Positions 7,524 to 16,957 are shown, numbered from the stretch's first letter. The stretch: 64,000 bases of DNA from Ruminococcus flavefaciens (GCA_902760805.1 CACWHY010000013.1:1-64000), one strand, 5' to 3'. Notes: a model not told the origin generated them from the sequence alone. Made by a program: numbers and translations.

Positions 7524-7558
7524 GTCCGGAGACCACAGGCAGTCTCCGGACTTTTTTT
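7524..7558 (+). terminator. Terminator after GH130
   Basis: GTCCGGAGAC (7524-7533), loop, GTCTCCGGAC (7542-7551), then seven Ts. Confidence 0.92.
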
Positions 7559-7707
7559 CGTCATTTTGACCACGGCTCTATCGTCAAAACTCACAAGGGA
7601 GCCTCCAGACCATTGTTAAATTGCACAGATCGGATAGTTGAAACTTGTCCGAAGTGTGCACAGGTTGCGAAAATGACTGCATTTTCCTTCATTTTAGCAA
7701 AAAAGAC

Positions 7708-7736
7708 TTGCAGTTTTTTGTGAAATATGATAAAAT
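7708..7736 (+). promoter_or_regulatory. Promoter of the ligase-DUF1934-argS operon
   Basis: TTGCAG (7708-7713), 17-base spacer, TAAAAT (7731-7736), about 49 bases before the start codon. Confidence 0.75.
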
Positions 7737-7784
7737 ATAGTGATACTTGAAATTGACTATGCTTTTTTTGAAAAGGAGACTGCT

Positions 7785-8858
7785 ATGGCTAAGATCAAAG
7801 CTGCTGTTATCTTCGGAGGCGTTTCCAGGGAGCATGAGCTCTCTCTGGCCACCGCCGCTGAGGTGATCCGGGCTATCCCGGAGGAAAAATACGAGGTCAT
7901 CTGCCTCGGTATAACCAAGAAGGGCCGCTGGCTCTATTTCCCCGGAGACCCCGACCAGATCGCTGACGGGAGCTGGGAAATGGACCCCGACTGCGCTTCC
8001 GCTCTGATCTCGCCCGATCCCCTGCACAGAGGCATCATCGTCATCGAGAACGGCGAGGCTACCGTTCGCAGGATCGACGTTATTTTCCCTGTGCTCCAGG
8101 GCAAGCGCTCCGCCGACGGCACTATCCAGGGACTTCTGGATATGTCCGGCATCCCCTATGTGGGAAGCGGACTTCTGGCCTCGGCTTCATGTATGGATAA
8201 ATCCCACACTCATATGGTGCTGGACGACTACGGCATCGAGACCGCTCAGTGGGCACTCATCACTCAGCGTGAGATCAGCCGCATCGATCAGCGATGTCAG
8301 GAGATCTCCGGCGAAATGGGCTTCCCCCTGGTGGTAAAGCCTGCCAACTCCGGCAGCAGCCTGGGCACCAGCGTTGCTGAGAACGAGGAGCAGCTGGAGG
8401 CAGCCGTGAAGCTGGCATTCTCCACCGACAACAAGGTGGTCGTTGAAAAATACATCAAGGGACGCAAGCTGGAGGCTGCTGTCTTCGGCTACGATAACCC
8501 ATTCTCATCTTATATAGGAGAGATCGTCTCCACCGGCAAGCCCTACGACCCTAACGACTTTACAGTAAGCTCCGGCGACGACCTGGTGATCCCGGCTGAT
8601 CTTCCTAACGACACTCAGAACCAGATCCGTCAGGTGGCTGTCAACGCTTACAAGGCTCTGGGCTGCAAGGGACTGGCAAGAGTAGACTTCTTCCTCACAG
8701 AGGACGGCCAGCTCCTCCTCAACAAGATCGGCACAGCCCCCGGTCTCAGGAAGAAAAGCGTTTACCCCAAGCTCATGGAGCACCTCGGCATGACTCAGGA
8801 ATACCTCCTGGACAAGCTGCTTGAGCAGGCTATCGAAAATGCCGAGAGGACTTACTAA
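7785..8858 (+). CDS. D-alanine--D-alanine ligase-like ATP-grasp protein with altered active site
   Basis: 357 residues from ATG 7785 (AAAAGGAGA upstream); an in-frame codon at 7740 has no ribosome site and overlaps the promoter. Ddl features are plain: AVIFGGVSREHELSLATA, IFPVLQGKRSADGTIQGLL, GIPYVGSG, PLVVKPANSGSSLGTS, and ARVDFFLTEDG. The usual metal-binding NEINT-PG stretch reads NKIGTAPG, replacing the Glu and Asn that hold magnesium with Lys and Gly, and the YDYEAKY loop is absent. The HG.gEDG motif also reads QGKRSADG. It may be a divergent or non-catalytic paralogue, or use another substrate. A standard ddl elsewhere would be expected. First in an operon with the DUF1934 gene and argS. 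Confidence 0.85.
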   Translation: MAKIKAAVIFGGVSREHELSLATAAEVIRAIPEEKYEVICLGITKKGRWLYFPGDPDQIADGSWEMDPDCASALISPDPLHRGIIVIENGEATVRRIDVIFPVLQGKRSADGTIQGLLDMSGIPYVGSGLLASASCMDKSHTHMVLDDYGIETAQWALITQREISRIDQRCQEISGEMGFPLVVKPANSGSSLGTSVAENEEQLEAAVKLAFSTDNKVVVEKYIKGRKLEAAVFGYDNPFSSYIGEIVSTGKPYDPNDFTVSSGDDLVIPADLPNDTQNQIRQVAVNAYKALGCKGLARVDFFLTEDGQLLLNKIGTAPGLRKKSVYPKLMEHLGMTQEYLLDKLLEQAIENAERTY

Positions 8859-8870
8859 GGAGAGCTGCAT

Positions 8871-9317
8871 TTGAAAGAAAATGTTCTTATATCACTGACA
8901 AGCATCCAGTGGCAGGACAAGGAGAAGACCGAGACAGAGCTCATGACACGGGCAAATTACCGCACTGAGCACGGCAAGGACATCATCTCCTACGAGGATA
9001 CCTCAGCCACTGGCTTTGAAGGCTCTGTCACCACTATCACTGCGGAGGGCTCCGGCTCAGCCTCTATCGTGCGCTCCGGAACAGCAAATTCTGTTCTCTC
9101 TCTGGAGATCGGCAGGAAGCACTACTGCCAGTACGGCACCCCCTACGGCCCCCTCCAGATCGGAGTTTACACCCACGCCATCCGCAACACTATCGCCCGT
9201 GACGGCAAGCTGTACCTGAAGTACACCCTTGACCTCAACTCGTCTTATCTCTCGGACAACGAGATCATAATGACTATACACAAAACAAACAAAAGGAAGG
9301 ATCAAACAAATGTCTGA
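8871..9317 (+). CDS. DUF1934 (YwiB-like) beta-barrel protein
   Basis: 148 residues starting at TTG 8871 with AAGGAGAG 8 bases upstream. It is beta-rich with the DUF1934 pattern: ENVLISLTSIQW near the start, the EGSGSASIVRSG strand pair, YGTPYGPLQIGVYTHAIRN, and a final GKLYLKYTLDLNSSYLSDNE. The family is cytosolic, calycin-like, and of unknown function; B. subtilis ywiB also sits directly before argS, so the synteny supports the call. Its end overlaps the argS start by eight bases, indicating translational coupling. Confidence 0.8.
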   Translation: MKENVLISLTSIQWQDKEKTETELMTRANYRTEHGKDIISYEDTSATGFEGSVTTITAEGSGSASIVRSGTANSVLSLEIGRKHYCQYGTPYGPLQIGVYTHAIRNTIARDGKLYLKYTLDLNSSYLSDNEIIMTIHKTNKRKDQTNV

Positions 9318-11079
9318 CCACATCAAATCCGCCTCGCAGGAGCTGCGTGGCATCATCATGGACGCTCTCGGAACTCTCACCGCTGAGGGAGCTGTCCCCG
9401 CCGAGCCCGTGCCGGCATTCACTATCGAGATCCCTGCGGACAAGTCCCACGGAGATTTCGCCGCAAATACCGCTATGGTCTGCGCTAGGGCCTTCAAAAT
9501 GCCTCCCCGCAAGATCGCTGAGCTGATCCTGGAGAAGGCTCATCTCCAGGGCACTATCTTCGACCGTGCCGAGGTAGCCGGCCCCGGATTTATGAACTTC
9601 TTCCTGGGTAAGAAGTGGTTTGCGGACGCTGTTCAGAACGTTCTGGACGAGAAGGAGAACTACGGCCGCACCGACTACGGCAAGGGCAAGAGAGTCCTGG
9701 TGGAGTTCGTTTCCGCCAACCCCACAGGTCCCATGCACATCGGAAACGCAAGAGGCGGCGCCATTGGCGACTGCCTGGCAAGCGTTCTGGATTGGGCCGG
9801 ATTCCATGCCGAGCGTGAGTTCTACGTCAACGACGCCGGCAATCAGATTGAGAAGTTCGGAAAATCCCTGTCCCTCCGCTATATGCAGCTCTGCACAGAA
9901 AAGGGGCAGCAGGCGCTTTACGACTGCCACGGCGACACAGAGAAGCTCTGCGCTACTATCTACGGCGAGGACGGAAATCACCCCGACTTCCCCATGCCGG
10001 AGGACGTTTATCTGGGTCAGGACATCATCGAGCACGCCGCAAATTACTACAAGGACCACCTTTTCGAGCTTCAGGATGTCTCCGAGGAGGAGCGCCGGAA
10101 GGCTCTGGTGGACTACGCCCTTCCTATAAATATAGCAGGACTTGAGCGTGACCTGAAAAAATACCGCATCGTTTACGATAACTGGTTCCGTGAGAGCACA
10201 GTTCATGAGAAAAACGAGACCAAGCTTGTGGTCGATAAGCTCATGGAGGCCGGAAAAGCCTATGAGCAGGACGGCGCCATTTGGTTCAAGGCTACTGAAT
10301 ACGGCATGGACAAGGATTTCGTCCTCCGCCGCAGCAACGGCCTGTACACATACATCGTTCCGGACATCGCCTACCACTACGACAAGCTGGTGACCAGAAA
10401 CTTCGACAAGGCGATCAATGTTCTGGGCGCCGACCACCACGGCTATGTGCCCCGTCTGAAGGCCGCCCTCACAGCTCTTGGCGTAGACGCCTCAAAGCTG
10501 GACGTTGTGCTCATGCAGATGGTAAGACTGGTTCGTGGCGGCGAGACAGTAAAGCTGTCAAAGCGCAGCGGAAAGGCTATCACTCTGGTAACTCTTCTGG
10601 ACGAGATTCCGATCGACGCTGCAAGATTTTATTTCAACCTGCGTGAAGCAAATTCACAGTTCGAGTTCGACCTTGACCTTGCTGTGGAGAAGTCCTCACA
10701 GAACCCGGTATTCTACGTTCAGTACGCTCACGCAAGGATATGCAGCCTTATGGCTAACCTGGAGTCAGAGGGCATCGCTATCCCGGAGACCGCTGATCTG
10801 ACTCTCCTGGACAACCCCAGAGAGATCGAGCTCATCCGCCATATCGCAAGCCTGCCTCACGAGATAGAGCTGGCTGCAAAGAGCTATGATCCGGCAAAAA
10901 TGACCAAGTACGCTATCGACCTGGCAACTCTGTTCCACCGCTTCTACGACGCTTGCAGCGTAAAGAACGCCGAGACCGAGGAGCTCCGCAGCGCAAGGAT
11001 CCTTCTGTGCAAGGCAGTCCTCCAGACCCTGCGGAACGTGCTGACTCTGCTGAACATCACTCAGCCGGAGAAAATGTAA
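9310..11079 (+). CDS. argS: Arginyl-tRNA synthetase
   Basis: 589 residues. N-terminal Add-1 domain (FTIEIPADKSHGDFAANTAM), the class I HIGH motif in GPMHIGNARGGAIGD, the KMSKS-equivalent VKLSKRSGKAITL, and a C-terminal helical anticodon-binding (DALR) domain with SQNPVFYVQYAHARI. It charges tRNA-Arg in the cytoplasm. Start ATG 9310 follows AAGGAAGG and overlaps the DUF1934 gene. No T-box or clear terminator is seen around it. Confidence 0.96.
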   Translation: MSDHIKSASQELRGIIMDALGTLTAEGAVPAEPVPAFTIEIPADKSHGDFAANTAMVCARAFKMPPRKIAELILEKAHLQGTIFDRAEVAGPGFMNFFLGKKWFADAVQNVLDEKENYGRTDYGKGKRVLVEFVSANPTGPMHIGNARGGAIGDCLASVLDWAGFHAEREFYVNDAGNQIEKFGKSLSLRYMQLCTEKGQQALYDCHGDTEKLCATIYGEDGNHPDFPMPEDVYLGQDIIEHAANYYKDHLFELQDVSEEERRKALVDYALPINIAGLERDLKKYRIVYDNWFRESTVHEKNETKLVVDKLMEAGKAYEQDGAIWFKATEYGMDKDFVLRRSNGLYTYIVPDIAYHYDKLVTRNFDKAINVLGADHHGYVPRLKAALTALGVDASKLDVVLMQMVRLVRGGETVKLSKRSGKAITLVTLLDEIPIDAARFYFNLREANSQFEFDLDLAVEKSSQNPVFYVQYAHARICSLMANLESEGIAIPETADLTLLDNPREIELIRHIASLPHEIELAAKSYDPAKMTKYAIDLATLFHRFYDACSVKNAETEELRSARILLCKAVLQTLRNVLTLLNITQPEKM

Positions 11080-11233
11080 AAAATTACATTTCAGCTTGCC
11101 AAAAGTTACTTTTCGGTTACAATTATTTCCAGCACTTTGTCAGTTTATCACAAAGCTGACACACAAAACTTGTTCAGTATTCAGACTTTCAAAGAAAAGT
11201 TAACAGTTTGTTCATGATTTAGCCATAAATATA

Positions 11234-11242
11234 TGTTACAAT
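11234..11242 (+). promoter_or_regulatory. Extended -10 promoter of the CdaR-type regulator
   Basis: TGT-TACAAT (TG 11234-11235, TACAAT 11237-11242) with no good -35 at 17 bases. The gap 11080-11314 also holds a TGTCAG...CTGACA hairpin (about 11139-11162) and GACTTTC (11184-11190) / GAAAGTC (11265-11271) arms flanking the promoter. Confidence 0.5.
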
Positions 11243-11314
11243 CTGTAATATATTCGAGTTCTCTGAAAGTCCGTAAAAAATATATTTCAATATTTAAGAG
11301 AAGGGATGTCAATC

Positions 11315-12400
11315 ATGTCCAACAGATTATTTCAGGGTTTAGTTCATCAGATGCGTGATACTATCGACACAACTATCGGTGTTGTCGATGAAACCGCTAC
11401 TATCATCGCCTGCAGCGACCTTACTCGTGTAGGTACCACTAATGAGTTCGTTTCCCTCGACCTCAGCGATTCACACGACATCTTTATCCGTGACGGCTTC
11501 ACCTACAAGCCCTTCGGCTCCCGTGTAAAGCCGGATTATGCTGTTTTCGTAGAGGGCGTTGACGACGCTGCTGCAAAGTATGCAAGCATCCTCGCTATCA
11601 CTCTCTCGAATATCAAGCAGTATTACGATGAGAAGTATGACCGCAACAACTTCATCAAGAACGTTATCCTAGACAACGTTCTCCCCGGCGATATCGTTAT
11701 CAAGGCTAGAGAGCTCCATTTCAATGCTGAGATCAGCCGTGCAGTTTTCCTCATCAGAATCGTTTCTGCAAACGATATTTCCGCTTATGACGTTATCCAG
11801 AATCTCTTCCCCGACAAGAACAAGGACTTCGTCTTCAATATCACTGAGACAGATATCGTTCTGGTCAAGGAGCTCAAGAGCTCTCTGGACTCTAAGGATC
11901 TGGAGAAGCTGGCACGCTCCATCGCCGACACCCTCAGCAGCGAGTTCTACACCCGTGTCAATGTTGGTATCGGTACAGCCGTTGTTGGCGTCAAGGATCT
12001 GGCTCGTTCCTTCAAGGAAGCTCAGATGGCTCTTGAAGTGGGCAAGGTGTTCGACACCGACAAGGTCATCGTAAGCTACGACAACCTGGGTATCGCCCGT
12101 CTTATCTATCACCTCCCCACTACTCTCTGCGAGACCTTCCTCCACGAGGTATTCAAGGTGGGCAGCATAGATTCCCTCGACCACGAGACCCTCTTCACTA
12201 TCCAGAAATTCTTTGAGAACAACCTCAACGTTTCCGAGACCTCCAGAAAGCTGTTCGTACACAGAAATACTCTGGTATACAGACTGGAGAAGATCAAGAA
12301 GCTGACAGGTCTTGACCTCCGTGAGTTCGACCACGCTATCATCTTCAAGATAGCCCTCATGGTAAAGAAGTATCTGTCCGCAAATCCTGTGAAGTTCTGA
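11315..12400 (+). CDS. CdaR/PucR-type helix-turn-helix transcriptional regulator
   Basis: 361 residues from ATG 11315; a second ATG at 11306 abuts the AGAAGGG site, so the later start (9-base spacing) is preferred. The N-terminal half has a sensor-like region, a GGDEF-like middle (VNVGIGTAVVGVKDLARSFKEAQMALEVG), and the C-terminal PucR/CdaR HTH: FFENNLNVSETSRKLFVHRN, TLVYRLEKIKKLTGLDLREF. Relatives control sugar-diacid or purine use, but ligand and targets here are unknown. It lies 72 bases before ftsE on the same strand with no terminator between, so it could share transcription with ftsEX, which is not a typical partner. Confidence 0.8.
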   Translation: MSNRLFQGLVHQMRDTIDTTIGVVDETATIIACSDLTRVGTTNEFVSLDLSDSHDIFIRDGFTYKPFGSRVKPDYAVFVEGVDDAAAKYASILAITLSNIKQYYDEKYDRNNFIKNVILDNVLPGDIVIKARELHFNAEISRAVFLIRIVSANDISAYDVIQNLFPDKNKDFVFNITETDIVLVKELKSSLDSKDLEKLARSIADTLSSEFYTRVNVGIGTAVVGVKDLARSFKEAQMALEVGKVFDTDKVIVSYDNLGIARLIYHLPTTLCETFLHEVFKVGSIDSLDHETLFTIQKFFENNLNVSETSRKLFVHRNTLVYRLEKIKKLTGLDLREFDHAIIFKIALMVKKYLSANPVKF

Positions 12401-12472
12401 TCGCACTCAAGGTGCGTGGCGTTCAGTCATCAGATATTTCACACCCATTTTTCAAGGCAGGTGTAAATCAAT

Positions 12473-13315
12473 TTGGTAGAGCTTCAGAACGTTTCCGTCA
12501 CCTATTCCAGCGGTGTTGATGCGCTCAACAACGTCAGCCTAAAGATCAACGATGGCGATTTCGCCTTCGTAGTAGGCTCCTCAGGTGCCGGAAAAAGTAC
12601 AATGATCAAGCTGCTTCTAAAAGAAATCGATGCCACCAGCGGTGTTGTCACCGTTAACGGCTACAATCTCAACAAGCTGAAAAAGCGCAAGATCCCGGAA
12701 TTCCGCCGTACCCTCGGCTTCGTATTCCAGGACTTCCGCCTTATCCCCTCTATGACCGTGTATGAGAATATCGCCTTCGTTTTGCGAGTTATCGATGCTC
12801 CGGTCAAGTACATACGCAAGCGTGTGCCCTATGTTATCAGCCTAGTCGGCCTCCACGCTAAGACCAATTCCTATCCGGACGAGCTCTCAGGCGGCGAGAA
12901 GCAGCGTGTTGCTATCGCCCGTGCTCTGGTAAACGACCCCCAGCTCATCATCGCTGACGAGCCTACAGGAAATATCGACCCGGAGCTTTCCTACGAGATC
13001 GTTGAGCTCCTCAAGGGCATCAACGACCAGGGTACCACTATCCTTATGGTAACTCATGAGCACGACCTGGTACGCCATTTCGGCGGACGTATCATCAATA
13101 TCACCGACGGAGAGATCGTCTTCGATGAGGTCATCTCCGGCGTTACAGACGAGCCGCTCCCCGAGGAGGAGCTTGCCCATACTATGGCTGAAGCAGCAGG
13201 CGCCCAGCCTCAGGCTCCCGCAGCTGCTCCTGCTCAGCTCACCTCGACCGAAGACGCCCTCATAGATGAGGTCATCGCTGCCCTGACCGGCGCAGATCAG
13301 GGAGGTGCGGAATGA
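12473..13315 (+). CDS. ftsE: Cell-division ABC ATPase FtsE, with C-terminal extension
   Basis: 280 residues from TTG 12473. Walker [11 protein letters not shown]-loop [20 protein letters not shown], signature [15 protein letters not shown], Walker [14 protein letters not shown]-loop VTHEHD. The first about 220 residues are a full FtsE; the last about 60 ([20 protein letters not shown] and an Ala/Pro-rich stretch ending in an acidic helix) extend beyond the usual length and may bind a partner. FtsE with FtsX forms a membrane complex that activates a cell-wall hydrolase; here the hydrolase gene follows. The stop overlaps the ftsX start (ATGA). Confidence 0.93.
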   Translation: MVELQNVSVTYSSGVDALNNVSLKINDGDFAFVVGSSGAGKSTMIKLLLKEIDATSGVVTVNGYNLNKLKKRKIPEFRRTLGFVFQDFRLIPSMTVYENIAFVLRVIDAPVKYIRKRVPYVISLVGLHAKTNSYPDELSGGEKQRVAIARALVNDPQLIIADEPTGNIDPELSYEIVELLKGINDQGTTILMVTHEHDLVRHFGGRIINITDGEIVFDEVISGVTDEPLPEEELAHTMAEAAGAQPQAPAAAPAQLTSTEDALIDEVIAALTGADQGGAE

Positions 13316-14217
13316 AGATAAGCGGATTCAAATACCTGGCAAATCAGGGCGTTGAAAACATCTGGAAAAACAAGATGATGGCCTTCGCTACATTCTGCGT
13401 CCTGCTGATCTCCCTGCTTCTGGTGGGAAGTTCAGTCCTCTTCTACCTTAACATGAATTCCATGATCCTGGGTCTGGGAAATCAGAACGAGATCGCGATT
13501 TATCTGGACCCGAACACCTCTCAGGCAGACGTGGATACCTTCGGTTACAAGCTGAAGGAAATGGATAATATCAATACCGTTGACTATATCTCAAAGGAGC
13601 AGGCCTACCAGACCATGCAAAACCAGATCTCCCGTGGCAAGGCTATCTTTGATTACATCGACGGCTATGATTTCATGCCGGACGGCTTCAATGCTACCGT
13701 TGTCAACAACGACACCATCGAGGATACCGTTGCTCAGATCGCTAAGATGGAGCACGTCGAGAGCGTAAGCTCTATGCCTCAGGTGGCTGAGTTCCTCCGT
13801 GAGCTCAGAAGAGTCGTTTCTATCATCGCAGGTGCGATCATCATCGCACTGGCTGCGGTATCCATGATCATGATCTCCAACACAACTAAGGCCAGCGTTT
13901 TCGCCCGCCGTGAAGAGATCCAAATCATGAAATACGTTGGTGCCACCAACTCATTCATTCGTATGCCCTTCTTCGTTGAGGGCATGGTGACAGGATTTTT
14001 CGCCGGAGCAGGCGCCTTCTTCATCACTTGGGCTGTCTACCGCTCCGTATACAGGATCCTCACCGAGCAGGGAATGCTCATGCGTGCATTCGGCATCGGC
14101 AGTATCATTCCCTTCGACAATATCAGACTTTACGTTGCTTTTGCCTATCTTCTGGCAGGAGCTCTGATCGGGGCTTTGGGAAGCGTTGTCAGCACTCGCC
14201 GTCACCTCGACGTGTGA
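13312..14217 (+). CDS. ftsX: Cell-division membrane protein FtsX
   Basis: 301 residues. N-terminal cytoplasmic KYLANQGVENIWKNKMMAFA, first membrane helix (VLLISLLLVGSSVLFYL), a large extracellular loop (about 60-170) for hydrolase binding, then three C-terminal helices around EEIQIMKYVGATNSFIRMPF, the FtsX/MacB permease signature. Works with FtsE to switch on peptidoglycan cleavage at the septum or sidewall. Four-base overlap with ftsE. Confidence 0.94.
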   Translation: MKISGFKYLANQGVENIWKNKMMAFATFCVLLISLLLVGSSVLFYLNMNSMILGLGNQNEIAIYLDPNTSQADVDTFGYKLKEMDNINTVDYISKEQAYQTMQNQISRGKAIFDYIDGYDFMPDGFNATVVNNDTIEDTVAQIAKMEHVESVSSMPQVAEFLRELRRVVSIIAGAIIIALAAVSMIMISNTTKASVFARREEIQIMKYVGATNSFIRMPFFVEGMVTGFFAGAGAFFITWAVYRSVYRILTEQGMLMRAFGIGSIIPFDNIRLYVAFAYLLAGALIGALGSVVSTRRHLDV

Positions 14218-14277
14218 TCCGACAGCGGCCAACATACTTTGAAAGGAGTCTTATGGTGCTTCTTGCACCGAAATATC

Positions 14278-15669
14278 ATGAAGAAGATCTACATCGCAAA
14301 AAAAGTCCTCTCCTCAGTTATCTGTTCCGCTATCGCTCTGGGAACTGTTGCAGCCTACACTGCTTCTCCCGCAGGCGATCAGAACGCCTCAGCTAAGACT
14401 ATCGCTGAGATCCAGGAGCAGAGAAAGCAGAATTCCGAGAAGATCGCAGCTCTCGAAAGCGAGATCAGCGGTCTGGAGGGCGACAAGAACAACGAGAAGG
14501 CATATCAGGACACTCTCACAGAACAGATCAACCTGATCCAGGAAAATATAAATCTCCTTAATGCTGAGCTGGATAATATCAACGAGGACATCACCGCTAC
14601 CGAAAAAAACATCGATCAGCTGGACAAGGACATCGAAAACCAGCAGACCGAGATCGACGAGAACATCGAGCTCTTTAAGAAGCGCCTCTGCGCTATGTAT
14701 ATGAGCAGCTCTGAAAATCCCGCTTCAGTCATCCTGGGATCTGACAGCTTCTATGACATCATGTCAAGGATCCAGATGATCAACAAGGTGGCTGAGTACG
14801 ACGAGGAGCTCATCACAAGCATCCTGGACGAGATCGATAACCTTGAGCTGTCCAAAAAGAACTTAGAGACTGAGAGGCTCTCACTCCAGATGAAGCTGGA
14901 GGATCAGGAGCGCAAGAAGGAAGAAAAGACCGCTGAGGTGGACAGCCTCAACGACAAGATCGCTAAAACTCAGGCAGAGATCGACCGTATCGCTGCTGCT
15001 CAGCAGGACTTAGAGCGTGACAAGGCCGCTATCGAGGCTGATAACGCTGCTCTGGCCGCTGAGGAGCAGGCTATCCAGGCCGAGATCGCACGAAAGGCTG
15101 CTGAGGCTCAGCGCCTTTACGAGGAACAGCAGCGCCGTATCGCCGAAGAACAGGCCGCAGCGGCTGCGGCTGCTCAGCAAAGCTCAAGCGGAGAGACAGT
15201 TTACACTCCCGCAGAGCCCGTCTACTACAATACCACGCCTTCCGCTTCAGGCTTCTCTTGGCCTGTTCCCGGACACAGCGGCATCACCAGCTACTTTGGC
15301 GCACGCTGGGGACGTCAGCACGGTGGTATCGACATCAGTGACGGCGGCATCATGGGTGCTGCGGTCACTGCTGCTAAGGACGGAACTGTTGTTACAATGA
15401 ACAACTCCTGTACTCATAACTATGCTAAAAACGAGAGCTGCCAATGCGGAGGAGGCTACGGCAATTATGTCGTTATCTCCCACGACGGCACCTACTCAAC
15501 GCTCTACGGACACCTTACATCGGCCTGTGTTTCTGTAGGCGACTATGTGACAGCAGGTCAGACCATCGGCTATGCCGGATCCACCGGCTGGTCAACAGGC
15601 GCTCACCTCCACTTTGAGGTAAGAGTCGGCGGCGTTCAGAGCGATCCTCTTGGCTACGTCAGCCCGTAA
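14278..15669 (+). CDS. Secreted coiled-coil M23 (LytM) peptidase, FtsEX-activated type
   Basis: 463 residues from ATG 14278. Signal peptide (MKKIYIAKKVLSSVICSAIA..., cleavage about residue 30), a long coiled coil (about 40-290) rich in Glu, Lys, Gln and Ala as in PcsB/EnvC, a short linker, and a C-terminal M23 domain with zinc ligands in RQHGGIDIS and GAHLHFEVR plus YGHL. A Cys-bearing insert (SCTHNYAKNESCQCGG) interrupts the M23 fold. Position directly after ftsEX makes it the likely hydrolase or amidase activator that FtsX holds outside the cell. Odd: the best ribosome site (GAAAGGAG, 14241-14248) suits an out-of-frame ATG at 14253, while 14278 has no clear site; a TTG at 14239 or 14263 is in frame. 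Confidence 0.9.
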   Translation: MKKIYIAKKVLSSVICSAIALGTVAAYTASPAGDQNASAKTIAEIQEQRKQNSEKIAALESEISGLEGDKNNEKAYQDTLTEQINLIQENINLLNAELDNINEDITATEKNIDQLDKDIENQQTEIDENIELFKKRLCAMYMSSSENPASVILGSDSFYDIMSRIQMINKVAEYDEELITSILDEIDNLELSKKNLETERLSLQMKLEDQERKKEEKTAEVDSLNDKIAKTQAEIDRIAAAQQDLERDKAAIEADNAALAAEEQAIQAEIARKAAEAQRLYEEQQRRIAEEQAAAAAAAQQSSSGETVYTPAEPVYYNTTPSASGFSWPVPGHSGITSYFGARWGRQHGGIDISDGGIMGAAVTAAKDGTVVTMNNSCTHNYAKNESCQCGGGYGNYVVISHDGTYSTLYGHLTSACVSVGDYVTAGQTIGYAGSTGWSTGAHLHFEVRVGGVQSDPLGYVSP

Positions 15670-15686
15670 ACAGAAAATTTTGATTT

Positions 15687-15728
15687 GGGCAGACAGGGGA
15701 GCCTTTCCCCCACTGCCCGAATTTTGTT
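15687..15728 (+). terminator. Hairpin between the M23 gene and ctpA
   Basis: GGGCAG, inner GGGGA/TCCCC arms, CTGCCC, then GAATTTTG. A partial terminator that may lower downstream expression. Confidence 0.5.
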
Positions 15729-15758
15729 GTATACACCATTTCAGAAAGCGATGATAAT

Positions 15759-16922
15759 ATGAACAAGAAGATCAGCCTCGGACTGGCCCTTAGCCTTATC
15801 GCCATTTCCGTTGCAGTCACCTTTATCCTGACCTCGTTTTTCTCCCTCCAGAGCTTCAACAGCAAGGTAGTGGACGTTAACGAGAAGTCCAAAAAGTACA
15901 GCTCGCTCCAACTCATGGACACCTACGTCAGAGACAACTTCTACGGTGAGATCAACGAAGGCGACCTTAGCGACGGCATCCTAAAGGGCTATATTTCAGG
16001 ACTTGACGACCAATACTCCCGGTACCTTACCGCTGACGAGTACCTCAGCGAGCAGAGCGACGATTCTGGTGAGCTGGTAGGTCTTGGACTTACCCTTGCT
16101 CAGGACGAGAGCGGCTATATCCGCATTTCCGAGATCCTGACGGACTCACCTGCTGCCGAGACCGGACTCGTCCAGGGCGACCTGATAATCAGGATCGACG
16201 GCCTTGACGTTATCGACACCGGCTTCGAAGAGAGCGTCGAAGCTATGCGTGGAACTGAGGGCTCAAGCATCACACTGACGATCCGCCGTGACGGTATCGA
16301 CACGGACTACACCTTCACAAGACGTGCGATCAACGTTGTTTCAGTTACCGGCGAGATGCTGGGCGGCTACATCGGCTACATCAAGATCACCGGATTTAAG
16401 AAGAACACTCCCGAGCAGTTCATCGAAACTCTTGAGAGACTTACCACAAACGGCGCTAAATACCTGCTTTTCGATGTAAGAGACAACCCCGGCGAACTTG
16501 TTTCCGCTCTGGAGGAGTGCCTTGACCCGCTGCTCCCCGAGGGAGTCGTGGCTACTGCCGAGTACAAGGACGGCCACAGCGAAACTATCGCCTACTCCGA
16601 CGCATCTGAGCTGGATCTGCCCATGGCCGTGCTGGTCAACGAGAAGACAGCCTCTGCCGCAGAGCTCTTCGCAGGTGCCCTCAAGGACTTCGGCAAGGCC
16701 TCTATCGTGGGTATGCAGACCTTCGGAAAGGGCGTTATGCAGGCAACTACACCCTTTGAAGGCGGCGGCGCTATCGTGCTGACCGTGGCCGAGTACAAGA
16801 CCCCATTCTCCCCCTGCTACAATGGCGTGGGCATCACTCCCGACTACCGTGTGGAGAACGAGGAGGCCGACATCGACGCTCAGTACAGCAAGGCTATCGA
16901 GGTACTGAAAATGGGTATGTAA
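15759..16922 (+). CDS. ctpA: C-terminal processing peptidase, S41 family, membrane-anchored
   Basis: 387 residues. One N-terminal membrane helix (LALSLIAISVAVTFILTSFF), a PDZ domain at about 105-190 (LVGLGLTLAQDESGYIRISE, AAETGLVQGDLIIRIDG), and the S41 protease core with catalytic Ser in KTASAAELFAGAL and Lys in TFGKGVMQ. It cleaves protein tails outside the membrane; in Firmicutes such enzymes trim cell-wall and signalling proteins. It follows the FtsEX-hydrolase genes, so tuning that hydrolase is a fair guess, not shown. Confidence 0.92.
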   Translation: MNKKISLGLALSLIAISVAVTFILTSFFSLQSFNSKVVDVNEKSKKYSSLQLMDTYVRDNFYGEINEGDLSDGILKGYISGLDDQYSRYLTADEYLSEQSDDSGELVGLGLTLAQDESGYIRISEILTDSPAAETGLVQGDLIIRIDGLDVIDTGFEESVEAMRGTEGSSITLTIRRDGIDTDYTFTRRAINVVSVTGEMLGGYIGYIKITGFKKNTPEQFIETLERLTTNGAKYLLFDVRDNPGELVSALEECLDPLLPEGVVATAEYKDGHSETIAYSDASELDLPMAVLVNEKTASAAELFAGALKDFGKASIVGMQTFGKGVMQATTPFEGGGAIVLTVAEYKTPFSPCYNGVGITPDYRVENEEADIDAQYSKAIEVLKMGM

Positions 16923-16957
16923 GGCCCGGATTTGCTATTACTAACAAAACATTTAAG

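Noticed and set aside
9274-10440. 388-codon minus-strand ORF
   Set aside because: Antisense to argS; long because of the codon bias of argS. No motif or ribosome site.
11669-12406. 245-codon minus-strand ORF
   Set aside because: Antisense shadow of the CdaR-type regulator.
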